DNA from: Dolichospermum sp. DET69 | GTDB taxonomy: Bacteria; Cyanobacteriota; Cyanobacteriia; Cyanobacteriales; Nostocaceae | Direction of reading: 5' to 3' | Length of the DNA stretch: 64,000 nt | NCBI GenBank assembly: GCA_017355425.1 | Contig: CP070233.1 | Span: 4,071,501 to 4,135,500 of the forward strand | In this document: piece by piece, positions 9,060 through 17,501 of the stretch | How positions within the stretch are numbered: the stretch's first letter is position 1 | How the letters are laid out: each line of letters starts with the position of its first letter | Made by a program: the position numbers and the translations under genes | The notes under the pieces: generated by a model | Databases searched by the model: none | What the model saw: only the letters and a program-made list of their open reading frames with translations | What the model was told of the DNA's origin: nothing

Positions 9060-10586
9060 ATCAGTAAACCAAAAAGTTTTTCCCAAAGAGTGATTTTTAC
9101 GGAGTGCTGACGCTATTGCTACAGACGCAGCAGGCATCACTAACAAAATACGACAGATACTCATGTACTATAGAATACCAAATATATAAGAAATAGTTAT
9201 CATAATTTGCACTGGATCAAAATATGAAATGATGAAAGTAGTGTGTAGCATATTGGCTGAAAAAATTGACTGTTTCATCTCTAACAAAAGCCACGCGGGG
9301 CGAGTCTACAGAAGAACTCGTTTTAACCGACTCAGAAACTCTTGATGAGGTTATTCAGTGTTTAGTAGAAAATTTTTCGATTGAAACGCAAGGAGCCTGT
9401 GACCAACAAACTTTATTCGAGATTCTGGTTAAAGCAGCCAGCACTGGAGACAGTATTGAAAACACAGCTAAATTGTTAAAAAATATTCCGACAGCTAATG
9501 ATATTAGATATCATCTCAATAAAATTAACAATTTTGAGGAATTAGAAGCGCAAATAAATCAAGCATTAAAAAGTCGAATTCCTTTAGGATTAAAAAAAGG
9601 GTGTTTGAAAATAGCGATTGATTTAAATTTAATTTGTTATTATGGTCAACCAACATCGTCAGAATTACCCTACATATATCGAAGTGAAGCTAAATCTGGT
9701 ACTAATTCATTTTATGCCTATGCCACTTTATATGTTATTAGTAATAATAAGCGTGTAACTCTAGCAATAAGAGGTGTTCGCCAATTAGATACTAGTGTGG
9801 CTTTAATTACTTATTTATTAGCAGAACTTGAATCCCTAAAAATAAATGTAAAAAAACTCTATTTGGATAGGGGATTTTTTAATACTCCTGTAATTAGATG
9901 GTTACAGGCATTAGATATTCCCTTTCTTATGCCTGCTATCAAGACTGGAAAAAAAGGAGGAATCAAACAATTCCTCAAGGGTAAAAAAAGTTATAAAACT
10001 ACCTATACTATTACAAGAGACAAAGATGATTTTGTCACATTTGATTTATGGATCGTCTGTAAATATAGAAAGGGAAAGCATAAAAAGCATGGGGTTCAAT
10101 ACTTTGTTTATGTTGCTTATAAGGTCAAAACAAATTTAAATTATATCTATCAAGATTATCGAAAAAGATTTGGCATTGAAACCAGTTATCGTCTGAAAAA
10201 TATTTGTCGAATTAAGACGAATAACAAAAATCCAGTCTTGAGATTACTATTCATTGGAATATCCTTTCTTCTAATTAACATCTGGGTGAATCTACTATGG
10301 CTCAAAATCAGTCGTAAAAGGAAAGGTAGTAGATTAATTTATCGCACACTTTTTACACTCAAACAGATGTTAGCCTTTTTATCTCAAGCCCTACAGAAGA
10401 AATATCAAGTCGTTGAAAGCATTTATATTCCATCCGGTTAGCGTCAAGAAATTATTAACCAGCTAATCATAAGTAATTATTATCTATACTATGTCTGCTG
10501 ATTAGAGTATCGGGAATAAAAAAGTATTTTATACTACACAGTATTTGGCGATCTCCCTTCAGGAAAAAACTTTTTGGTTTACTGAT
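9060..10586 (+). mobile_element. ISH3-family-like insertion sequence, about 1.53 kb
   Basis: Terminal inverted repeats beginning ATCAGTAAACCAAAAAG are visible at 9060 and, reversed, ending at 10586, enclosing one transposase gene. I could not define an unambiguous target duplication next to these ends. The element separates the PKS from the downstream oxygenase genes, which then start at 10637, so it may have cut an operon in two. Confidence 0.8.
9266..10441 (+). CDS. IS transposase (ISH3-like, DDE type)
   Basis: The 391-residue protein lies within the inverted repeats described above. It has an acidic residue in a KIAIDLNL segment near 115-122, LYLDRGFF around 200 and a Y-(2)-R-(3)-E-like segment, YRKRFGIETSYR, near 300. 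This is the layout of IS4-superfamily DDE transposases, and the overall look is that of the ISH3 group. It starts with TTG; no good ATG exists nearby. The DDE residues and the frame appear intact, so it may still be active. Family assignment is from memory of the group, not from a search. Confidence 0.8.
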   Translation: MTVSSLTKATRGESTEELVLTDSETLDEVIQCLVENFSIETQGACDQQTLFEILVKAASTGDSIENTAKLLKNIPTANDIRYHLNKINNFEELEAQINQALKSRIPLGLKKGCLKIAIDLNLICYYGQPTSSELPYIYRSEAKSGTNSFYAYATLYVISNNKRVTLAIRGVRQLDTSVALITYLLAELESLKINVKKLYLDRGFFNTPVIRWLQALDIPFLMPAIKTGKKGGIKQFLKGKKSYKTTYTITRDKDDFVTFDLWIVCKYRKGKHKKHGVQYFVYVAYKVKTNLNYIYQDYRKRFGIETSYRLKNICRIKTNNKNPVLRLLFIGISFLLINIWVNLLWLKISRKRKGSRLIYRTLFTLKQMLAFLSQALQKKYQVVESIYIPSG

Positions 10587-10636
10587 AATGTTAAAATTGT
10601 GAGTAAATAAAAGTGGAATAAAGTTTAGAAAAAATC

Positions 10637-11590
10637 ATGTTGACATTTGACGCGAAAGTTCGTACAGTACGACCTCTTTCCCAAGAGCAAATTGCTCAAT
10701 ATCACAAAGATGGTTTTCTGATCGTGCGAGGGTTTTTCGACATAGATGAAATTGAGCCACTGCGTAAAGCTTGCGAACAAGACCCAAATGTCATGGGCTA
10801 TCAAACCAACATCCTTGATAGCTTTGGCAAAATTTATAAGGTGACAACTTGGACTGATTTAGAACAAACCTATCTAGGAGTTTTGCCGAGAATTGCCCGC
10901 ATAGTAGATGGAACAGAAGCTCTCTTGGGAGAGGAGAGCTACCATTGGCATTCCAAGATTCTCAAAAAAGACCCCTACAGTGAAGGGACTGTAGATTGGC
11001 ATCAGGATTGCGCCTTTTGGTACCAAAATGGTTGTCTATTTCCCCATTTTGCAACTTGCACGATCGCCATTACTGCAAATACCAAGGAAAACGGCTGTAT
11101 CCAAATGGTCAAGGGGTCTCATCTCGCTAGTCGCTTTGATATGGCTAGAGGAGATCAAGCGGTATTTGCTGATCCAAAACGTGTCAAAGAAATTCTCAAG
11201 CGCCTAGAACTCGTGTATTGCGAGATGGAACCAGGCGATGTGATGTTTTTCCACGGTAATACTTTGCACTGTTCTGGACCCAACCTCACAGATCAAACTC
11301 GGACAGTGGTTCATTGTCATTACAATGCTGTTTCTAATGCACCATTTTGGGTTGAAGGACAGGAGCATCATCAGTACAAGCCCATTCAAAAACTACCTGA
11401 TTCTGTGATTAAAGATGGTAGCTACACATCCGTATTTGAACAACACAACTTCCATCCAAGTGAAGAGGGAGAAACAGGAGATGGTGGACTCGGTATCTTC
11501 AAGAAACAGGATTGGTATGTTAGCTCGGAAGAAGACTACAGCGGCAAAGAAAGCCCCTTTGCCAATCTAGAAGTTTCTGTTTCTGGTTGA
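10637..11590 (+). CDS. Phytanoyl-CoA dioxygenase (PhyH) family Fe(II)/2-oxoglutarate oxygenase
   Basis: A 317-residue cytosolic oxygenase. The metal-binding facial triad is visible as WHQDC (His122, Asp124) and LHCSGPN (His211), with an Arg in TRTVVHCHYN at the place where 2-oxoglutarate is usually bound. The length fits the family. The family hydroxylates small substrates and includes EctD (ectoine hydroxylase) and SxtS of saxitoxin clusters. It is the first gene after the IS and begins a run of same-strand genes: permease, Rieske oxygenase, cupin. I infer a hydroxylating tailoring step on the cluster product; the substrate is unknown. Confidence 0.88.
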   Translation: MLTFDAKVRTVRPLSQEQIAQYHKDGFLIVRGFFDIDEIEPLRKACEQDPNVMGYQTNILDSFGKIYKVTTWTDLEQTYLGVLPRIARIVDGTEALLGEESYHWHSKILKKDPYSEGTVDWHQDCAFWYQNGCLFPHFATCTIAITANTKENGCIQMVKGSHLASRFDMARGDQAVFADPKRVKEILKRLELVYCEMEPGDVMFFHGNTLHCSGPNLTDQTRTVVHCHYNAVSNAPFWVEGQEHHQYKPIQKLPDSVIKDGSYTSVFEQHNFHPSEEGETGDGGLGIFKKQDWYVSSEEDYSGKESPFANLEVSVSG

Positions 11591-11716
11591 TTTTTGTCTT
11601 GTTGATTCACTTTCATAGGATTAGAATATGTTGTGTAAAGATAACCACGTATTAACTCTTTACGCACTGTAATCCTCAATGACTCCATAAATCTGATCGT
11701 GAGTTCTTTCTCGAAA

Positions 11717-12697
11717 ATGTCTGTTTTATCCGATGCTTCACCAGAAAAGTTACCTATCAAGTCGGAAGATTTGTGGTCTTTTATCTCATTGCTAGGATCA
11801 CTGATCGCGTTTTCCTTCGTTCCTGTTTTTACCAAATGGGGTGCAATGGAAACGAGTTCAGGAACCGCAATCTTTGACCGCTTTTTTCTAACAACGATCA
11901 TCTTAGGTTTGATTTGGGGATTACTGGCTATATATCGTCAATTGGCTAATTGTCCAAATCAATCTCCCCCCCTATCTCCGCCGCTTTATCACCGTGTTCA
12001 ATTACTGGGATTATTTCTGGTAACGGGGAATTTTTTGGCGGGAATGCTGATCACCTTAGCTTGGTCTTTAAGTCAAACCACTGTAGCCAATTGTGAACTA
12101 ATAAATAATCTCACGCCTGTTTTCACAGTTCTGGGGGGATGGTTACTATTCAAACAGTGCTTTGACAGGCGTTTTCTTATAGGGTGTGCGATCGCCGTTT
12201 CAGGATTGTTGATAGTCGGATTTAATGACTTTCAAATCGGTATTGATAAGTTACAAGGTGATTTTCTAGCACTTGCCTCGGCACTTTTCCTAGCAGCATA
12301 TTTACTAGGAGCAGAACAACTCCGAACTCAGTTACAGACAGATACTGTACTGCTAGGATGCTTTGCTTGTGGAACACCATTGACGTTAATGGTTCTGGTA
12401 ATAACCCACGAAAATCTACTGCCGACTTCGTTACCAGGCTGGATAGCTATTGTGAGTATGTCAGTTTCCGGTTTGCTTGCTCAAGGACTACTGTTATATA
12501 GCCTCAAGCGGCTTTCATCAGGATTTGTCGCCCTGGTTTTTTTACTAACACCATTTACGACTGCCATAATCGCTGGGATAATGTTCTCAGAAACTTTAAG
12601 CTTGTCTAATTTACTTGCTTTTTGCGTAGTTGTACTGGGGCTATCTCTGAGTATTTCTAGCTCGTCTGGGGTTAAGGAAATTGAGGAGAGTGTTTAA
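11717..12697 (+). CDS. DMT-superfamily (EamA-type) permease
   Basis: The protein of about 326 residues is almost entirely hydrophobic and can form about ten transmembrane helices in two repeated halves, as in EamA/DMT transporters. I chose ATG 11717; a GTG at 11699 would add six residues. The segment LGGWLLFKQ closing the first half and the second-half ending ...GIMFSETLSLSNLLAFCVVVLGL are typical of the two EamA repeats. Its place inside the oxygenase run suggests export of the product or an intermediate. A DMT permease, SxtPER, occupies an equivalent place in some saxitoxin clusters. Confidence 0.85.
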   Translation: MSVLSDASPEKLPIKSEDLWSFISLLGSLIAFSFVPVFTKWGAMETSSGTAIFDRFFLTTIILGLIWGLLAIYRQLANCPNQSPPLSPPLYHRVQLLGLFLVTGNFLAGMLITLAWSLSQTTVANCELINNLTPVFTVLGGWLLFKQCFDRRFLIGCAIAVSGLLIVGFNDFQIGIDKLQGDFLALASALFLAAYLLGAEQLRTQLQTDTVLLGCFACGTPLTLMVLVITHENLLPTSLPGWIAIVSMSVSGLLAQGLLLYSLKRLSSGFVALVFLLTPFTTAIIAGIMFSETLSLSNLLAFCVVVLGLSLSISSSSGVKEIEESV

Positions 12698-12745
12698 TTT
12701 TAGTTCGCTCTCTTTCTGAGAAAGATATTTATAAAGGGACAAAAG

Positions 12746-13810
12746 ATGCTGCTACAAACCAAGCAATTGGGACTTCCGGCAAAATATTATACAGATTCAG
12801 AAATCTTTGCTCATGAGCTAAAAACCGTTTGGCGTAGTACCTGGCAATTGATTGGTCGGCAAGAAACTATTCCCGAACCAGGTGATTACCTGACTTATAC
12901 CTTGGGAGAAGAGCCAATTTTTGTGATCCGGGCAACTGATGGGTCTCTTCAAGCCATGCACAATGTCTGTCCCCATCGTGGAGCAAAGTTATTAGAGGGA
13001 GAAGGTAACTGTCATCACAAAATTACCTGTCCTTATCACGCCTGGACATACAGCTTAGACGGTCAGCTTATAGGCATTACCAAGCCTAAGCTTTTTCCGA
13101 ACCTAGACAAATCCCAAATTCACCTAGTTCGAGCAAGAGTAGAAACCTGGGGTGGGTTTATTTTTGTCAATCCCGATGCCAACGGAGAATCCCTCGATGA
13201 TTACTTGGTGGGTATGCCTGCTTTCTTGGAACATTATGATCAGGATTGGAATTCCCTCCGAGAAGTTGACCGTTGGTTCTATGATCAACCGATTAACTGG
13301 AAATTGATCGTGGAAAATTACGTTGAGGATTACCATTTTGAGGTAGTCCACAATCAGGGGTTTGGGACAGTTTACGATAGTGATAACATCCGCAGCCTCC
13401 CCACAGGTCGCCACCTCCGAATTGAGGTTCCCTATACGAATAATCAGGGAGGAGAATTCTTTACCAGTTTTTCAGAAGCAGGGAAGGTTTCACATCAGGG
13501 CTATATTTTCCCAAATATGATGCTGAACCCACACAAAAAATTTCTCTCTGTCTTTCATCTGATTCCCTTGGATGCGGGTAACACTAGGGTGGAGATCATT
13601 ATTTACCAAGCTCCTTCTCAATTTGCAGGTATTCCCTATCGCTCCCAAGAGTTTCGTCAGGGATTTGATGTCCTCATGGAAGAGGATTTTTCCATTTGTC
13701 GGCAAATTCAAGCCGGACTCCATTCACGCGCCTATCAGGTAACACAACTTGCCGAGGAGCATGAACTGGGAGTTGATCATTTTCACAACGTTCTCTCGGA
13801 ATATATCTGA
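12746..13810 (+). CDS. Rieske non-heme iron aromatic-ring-type oxygenase, alpha subunit
   Basis: A 354-residue protein. The N-terminal Rieske [2Fe-2S] domain has Cys75-Pro-His77 and Cys95-Pro-Tyr-His98. The catalytic domain has the bridging Asp and two His of the mononuclear iron site in the segment NYVEDYHFEVVH near residue 195. A purine-rich AAAGGGAC precedes the ATG. Enzymes of this class hydroxylate, demethylate or cyclise substrates and need a ferredoxin/reductase partner, which is not encoded here. SxtT, SxtH and SxtDIOX of saxitoxin pathways belong to the same superfamily. It follows the permease by 48 bases, probably in one operon. Confidence 0.92.
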   Translation: MLLQTKQLGLPAKYYTDSEIFAHELKTVWRSTWQLIGRQETIPEPGDYLTYTLGEEPIFVIRATDGSLQAMHNVCPHRGAKLLEGEGNCHHKITCPYHAWTYSLDGQLIGITKPKLFPNLDKSQIHLVRARVETWGGFIFVNPDANGESLDDYLVGMPAFLEHYDQDWNSLREVDRWFYDQPINWKLIVENYVEDYHFEVVHNQGFGTVYDSDNIRSLPTGRHLRIEVPYTNNQGGEFFTSFSEAGKVSHQGYIFPNMMLNPHKKFLSVFHLIPLDAGNTRVEIIIYQAPSQFAGIPYRSQEFRQGFDVLMEEDFSICRQIQAGLHSRAYQVTQLAEEHELGVDHFHNVLSEYI

Positions 13811-13975
13811 CTAATTCGGTCTTGAAACTAGTTATTTGTCAGCAAATATTCAAAGATAACAAACTACAAAGCACAAGCTAGAAGTTTATCCAGGAAGGCA
13901 GGAAGCAGGAAGAAAACTGCGCTCTGTTTCCTGCCTCCTTCAACTAAAATCCCATTTTTCAAGAAATCAAGTGCC

Positions 13976-14380
13976 ATGATTATCAGAAAATTAAGCGAAA
14001 TTATCAACTCTGAACGCGATGTTGCTTGGGGCAATGGGCAAAGTCGCAGGTTTCTGCTTGCTAGAGATGGTATGGGTTATTCTCTCACAGATACGATCAT
14101 AGATGCAGGTACAGAATCTCTTTTGGAATACACAAATCATCTAGAAGCTTGCTACTGCATTGAAGGGGAAGGGGAAGTCGAAGTTGATGGGATTGTCTAC
14201 TCGATGGAGCCGGGTACTATGTATGCGCTCAACCAACGGGAAAAGCATTATCTGCGGGCAAAGACTCGGATGCGGCTGATTTGCGTCTTTAATCCTCCAC
14301 TTCAAGGTCATGAGTCCCATAAGTTAGGAAATAAAAACAGTTCCAGTTATCAGATTCAGGAGTTGCCGGCAACTCGGTAG
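13976..14380 (+). CDS. Ectoine-synthase-like cupin (solitary EctC-type)
   Basis: The 134-residue single-domain cupin matches EctC in length and pattern. The residues corresponding to the described EctC iron ligands are present: Glu57 in LEACYC, Tyr83 in GTMYAL and His91 in EKHYLR. EctC closes a ring by intramolecular water elimination from N-acetyl-diaminobutyrate. No ectA or ectB is visible in the window, so ectoine synthesis from this locus is not supported. Solitary EctC proteins are known in organisms that do not make ectoine. Next to two oxygenases and a PKS it may cyclise another amine-bearing substrate; that is inference. Confidence 0.8.
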   Translation: MIIRKLSEIINSERDVAWGNGQSRRFLLARDGMGYSLTDTIIDAGTESLLEYTNHLEACYCIEGEGEVEVDGIVYSMEPGTMYALNQREKHYLRAKTRMRLICVFNPPLQGHESHKLGNKNSSSYQIQELPATR

Positions 14381-14391
14381 GATTATTCCAT

Positions 14392-14659
14392 ATGCAAGGA
14401 CTAAAGTCATCTCTGATATTAGTTGTGCTGATCGTCCTTTTGTGGCTAGGGTTGAGTTCTTTAGGGTTTCCTACCTTAGCTTCACCACTGACGATTCTGC
14501 CTCAACCAGACCGTCCTTTTGGCGGCAAAATCAGTCGAACAGATCAAGATCCCCCCTGATGGGGCTGAGGGAAGTCTCATGACTCATGGTGGACGATTTG
14601 GTGGCTATGGGCTGTTTATGGAAAATGGCAAGCTAATTTACGTTTATTTTAGAGAATAG
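14392..14659 (+). pseudogene. Internally deleted arylsulfatase remnant
   Basis: The first frame (14392-14559, 55 codons) encodes a signal-peptide-like hydrophobic stretch followed by LPQPDRPFGGKISRT, which resembles the start of secreted bacterial arylsulfatases. It stops at TGA 14557. A second frame overlapping from about 14525 encodes IPPDGAEGSLMTHGGRFGGYG..., which resembles the C-terminal beta-sandwich of the same enzymes. The catalytic centre (C/S-x-P-x-R) is missing, so some 1.5-2 kb have been lost, if the parent was of normal length. A sulfatase beside APS kinase and a sulfotransferase fits a sulfated metabolite. Confidence 0.65.
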
Positions 14660-14668
14660 GGAGATTTA

Positions 14669-16177
14669 ATGCAGCAGATAGCTTATAATGTTCTACTCAA
14701 AATTACTGGCATTGTGGCGATCGCGTCCATCTTTACAGCTACCCTATCCCTCCTTTCCCATCTCAATCTCGACTATTTCGTATTAGCCTACCTGTGCGGA
14801 TTAGGTGTGGTAATGAGTGCAGTGTTTTTTATTTACTTCATCATTGTAAATATTCATACTGTCAGTCCGGTTAAGGTAGAGCAATTAAGTTCAGAAACGC
14901 CAGAAGTTGCCGTTATCGTTCCTATTTATAACGAAGATATTCATTTTTTAAAGGCAACAGTTGACAGCATTGTTAAGCAGGATTATCCCATAGATAAAAT
15001 TAAGCTGTTCATTGCTAATGATGCTCGCAGAGATGAGATTGCAACGTTTACAACCATTTTGCAGTCTGCTTACCCAAAACTCTCCTGCTATCATGTTCTA
15101 CCACCTTCTAAAGATTCTTCAGATCGGGAAGGTGAGGCAAAAGCTGGCGCACTCAATGCAGCTTGGAAGGAACTTCGTAATCTTTTTCCCGGTATAAATT
15201 ACATAGAAACACGAGACTGTGATGATTGTGTAGGTGATCCACAGTTTCTGAGAAAATGTACAACCTATCTGATTAATCACCCCACTGTAGGTTTAGTGCA
15301 AACTTATAAAGAAACGCAGCTTCTAGATGAGTCAGATCCCTTTGATACGCGAGAGGTATTTTTACAATCCTATGTTCTACCGGGGAAAATATGGTTAGGA
15401 GGCGTGTTTTCACTAGGCTCAGGGACTGTCTATCGTCAGCAAGCACTTGTGGATGTAGGCGGTTTTGATGCTTGGAATATGGTCGAAGATGTAACCACTA
15501 CAGTCCGTATTCTCCAAAAAGGTTGGGCTTCTCAAGCACTTGATGTGGTGGGTGTCTCGACTCAAGCACCTGTAACTGATTTGGAAAACTTCTTGAAGCA
15601 ACGTTCTGTTTGGTCTCTAGATGCCTTTCGATTAGTGTTTTTTGTCGATTTGTCAGGGCTAAGTCTCAAGCAACGGTTAGCTTTTTGTACAAAAGCAATA
15701 AGTGAACTACTCTATCCCACATCAGTATTTCTCTCGAATGTGACAATCGCTATTTCTTTAATAATTGGTAACCCAATGTTTCTGAGTGTACCGCCAATTG
15801 TCTTTGTGGCGATCGCATTTATGACTCTTTTCGAGTTATTGGTCTTTAAAGGTAACATTCTTTTTGGTTGGAAACACAAAACCCTAGAATTAGCCCTTTT
15901 ATTTGCTAATCTCAAAATGGTTTGGGTTGCTATTGTCAATGGCAGAAACAAAAAACCCAAGTACGTTGTGACAAGAAAGACGGCTAAACATCAATCCTAT
16001 CTTCACTATTGTCGATTACATATTGCGCTCTTAATTCTATTAATCATGGGAATTGTGCGAGTTGTATCCACAGGAATAGCTCTAGAACATAGCATATTCT
16101 TGGTGGCGGCTATTTACTGGTCAATTAGATTAGTTGATGTCATGCGTTTAGCTTTGTATCAACCTCAGACCAATTGA
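14669..16177 (+). CDS. Membrane glycosyltransferase family 2 (cellulose-synthase-like)
   Basis: A 502-residue protein with GGGAG-like Shine-Dalgarno sequence before the ATG. Two N-terminal transmembrane segments (about 8-30 and 37-62) precede a cytosolic GT-A domain: VPIYNED ~93, NDARRDE ~114, the DxD-like RDCDD ~183 and the catalytic VED at ~272. Four or more C-terminal transmembrane helices follow. The processive-enzyme signature Q(Q/R)xRW appears as QRSVW near residue 311, so the Arg is replaced by Val, and a single-addition enzyme is possible. The family transfers sugar from nucleotide donors to lipid or polysaccharide acceptors at the inner membrane. In this cluster it could glycosylate the polyketide or make an unrelated glycan. 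Confidence 0.82.
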   Translation: MQQIAYNVLLKITGIVAIASIFTATLSLLSHLNLDYFVLAYLCGLGVVMSAVFFIYFIIVNIHTVSPVKVEQLSSETPEVAVIVPIYNEDIHFLKATVDSIVKQDYPIDKIKLFIANDARRDEIATFTTILQSAYPKLSCYHVLPPSKDSSDREGEAKAGALNAAWKELRNLFPGINYIETRDCDDCVGDPQFLRKCTTYLINHPTVGLVQTYKETQLLDESDPFDTREVFLQSYVLPGKIWLGGVFSLGSGTVYRQQALVDVGGFDAWNMVEDVTTTVRILQKGWASQALDVVGVSTQAPVTDLENFLKQRSVWSLDAFRLVFFVDLSGLSLKQRLAFCTKAISELLYPTSVFLSNVTIAISLIIGNPMFLSVPPIVFVAIAFMTLFELLVFKGNILFGWKHKTLELALLFANLKMVWVAIVNGRNKKPKYVVTRKTAKHQSYLHYCRLHIALLILLIMGIVRVVSTGIALEHSIFLVAAIYWSIRLVDVMRLALYQPQTN

Positions 16178-16218
16178 AGATAAAGATACATAAATACAAT
16201 TTAACTAGAAATCCATTT

Positions 16219-16242
16219 CCCCTCCTCGCTTGCGGGGAGGGG
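16219..16242. repeat. Palindromic C/G-rich interspersed repeat
   Basis: A near-perfect hairpin, CCCCTCCTCGC then TTGCGGGGAGGGG, of a kind widely scattered in cyanobacterial genomes. It lies 42 bases after the glycosyltransferase stop and may also work as a terminator. A sister repeat is found inside hsdM (26918-27008). Confidence 0.55.
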
Positions 16243-16368
16243 CTAGGGGTGGGGTAGAAATAATATGCACCCTCACAAATAATTTGTATTACACATAAAC
16301 TATCAATATTGACGATTAACATCAATATTGGTCTAATTAAAATTAAATCAGAATTTCAATTCATAAAA

Positions 16369-16899
16369 ATGCAACAATCTGGTGTGACTGTTTGGTTTAC
16401 TGGTTTAAGTGGTGCTGGTAAAACTACTATTTGTAAATTTGTGGAGCAAAGTCTTCTCAAACAAGGTTATAAAGTTGAAGTTCTTGATGGCGATATTGTC
16501 CGCCAGAACTTAACTAAGGGTTTAGGTTTCAGTAAAGAAGATAGAGACGAAAATATCCGTCGTATAGGCTTTGTTGCCCAATTATTAACTCGCAATGATG
16601 TGATTGTTTTGGTTGCAGCCATTTCTCCTTATAGAGATGTTCGTAATGAAGTGCGGCAGAAAATTGGTAATTTCATTGAAGTCTATGTCAATGCTCCGTT
16701 AGATGTTTGTGAGGAACGAGATGTTAAGGGCTTATATCAGAAAGCTAGATCAGGACAAATCAAAAACTTTACTGGAATTGATGATCCCTACCAACCACCA
16801 ACTCACGCAGAAGTTGAATGCAGAACAGGTCAAGAACACTTAAATGAGAGTGTAACCAAGGTTCTAGAGGCGATCTTTGCTAGACAAACCCATGTGTAA
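16369..16899 (+). CDS. cysC: Adenylylsulfate (APS) kinase
   Basis: From ATG 16369 the protein has 176 residues, the normal size; an in-frame ATG-like start at 16309 would add 20 atypical residues. The Walker A motif GLSGAGKTT lies at residues 12-20, followed by DGDIVRQNL, the FSKEDRDENIRR APS-binding segment, ISPYRDVR and the lid FTGIDDPYQPP. It phosphorylates APS to PAPS, the donor for sulfotransferases. The interrupted sulfotransferase gene ends only 157 bases away on the other strand, so the pair would supply and use PAPS. Comparable pairs exist in saxitoxin (SxtO/SxtN) and cylindrospermopsin (CyrN/CyrJ) clusters. Confidence 0.92.
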   Translation: MQQSGVTVWFTGLSGAGKTTICKFVEQSLLKQGYKVEVLDGDIVRQNLTKGLGFSKEDRDENIRRIGFVAQLLTRNDVIVLVAAISPYRDVRNEVRQKIGNFIEVYVNAPLDVCEERDVKGLYQKARSGQIKNFTGIDDPYQPPTHAEVECRTGQEHLNESVTKVLEAIFARQTHV

Positions 16900-17501
16900 C
16901 TCGTTGCCTCACCTTTCGTTTTTATTCCCCTATCCATACCCGTCCTATAGAAGGATAAAGAATTTACCGCATTTGTGTTAAGTAGTCACAGTAATTTCTT
17001 TGTCGGTTTTTACCCTTGCTTATTGTTTTTAGTTACTCATTTTATTCTTCTCATACTTATTCGATAGCATAATCAAACTTTAATAAGTAAGGGTAAAATT
17101 TATCTGTCAGAAATGAACTATCTTCCTTTGATAAGACTTGTCTCCATTCCCCAATCTGGCCTTTTCGGAAAAAACCACTGCTTCTGTTTGCTTCGGGACC
17201 GTGTTCAAATTCCACTTTTCTAAGATTGTTCAAAGAGCATTTATCGATGGCAATATCTATATAATTCTTCTCATATTTTATTTCTAGGAAATCAGCAATA
17301 AGGGTTAAATTCTCTGTGGGAAAGTGAACCAAGTCTTCATACCTAAAGATTTTGATTTTATCTGGGTAAGCTTCTTGATGATTAAAAGCCATACCAACAT
17401 GAGTTTCCCAACTCCCATAATATTTAGGTGTTCTCAAGAAATCAGGGAGAGAACCTGCAAACCATCCATTCTTGGTCGCGTAGTGGTACAAAGATATATA
17501 A

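Noticed and set aside
13976-14380. Ectoine biosynthesis operon
   Set aside because: Only the EctC-like gene is present. No ectA or ectB is seen, and the neighbours are secondary-metabolism genes.
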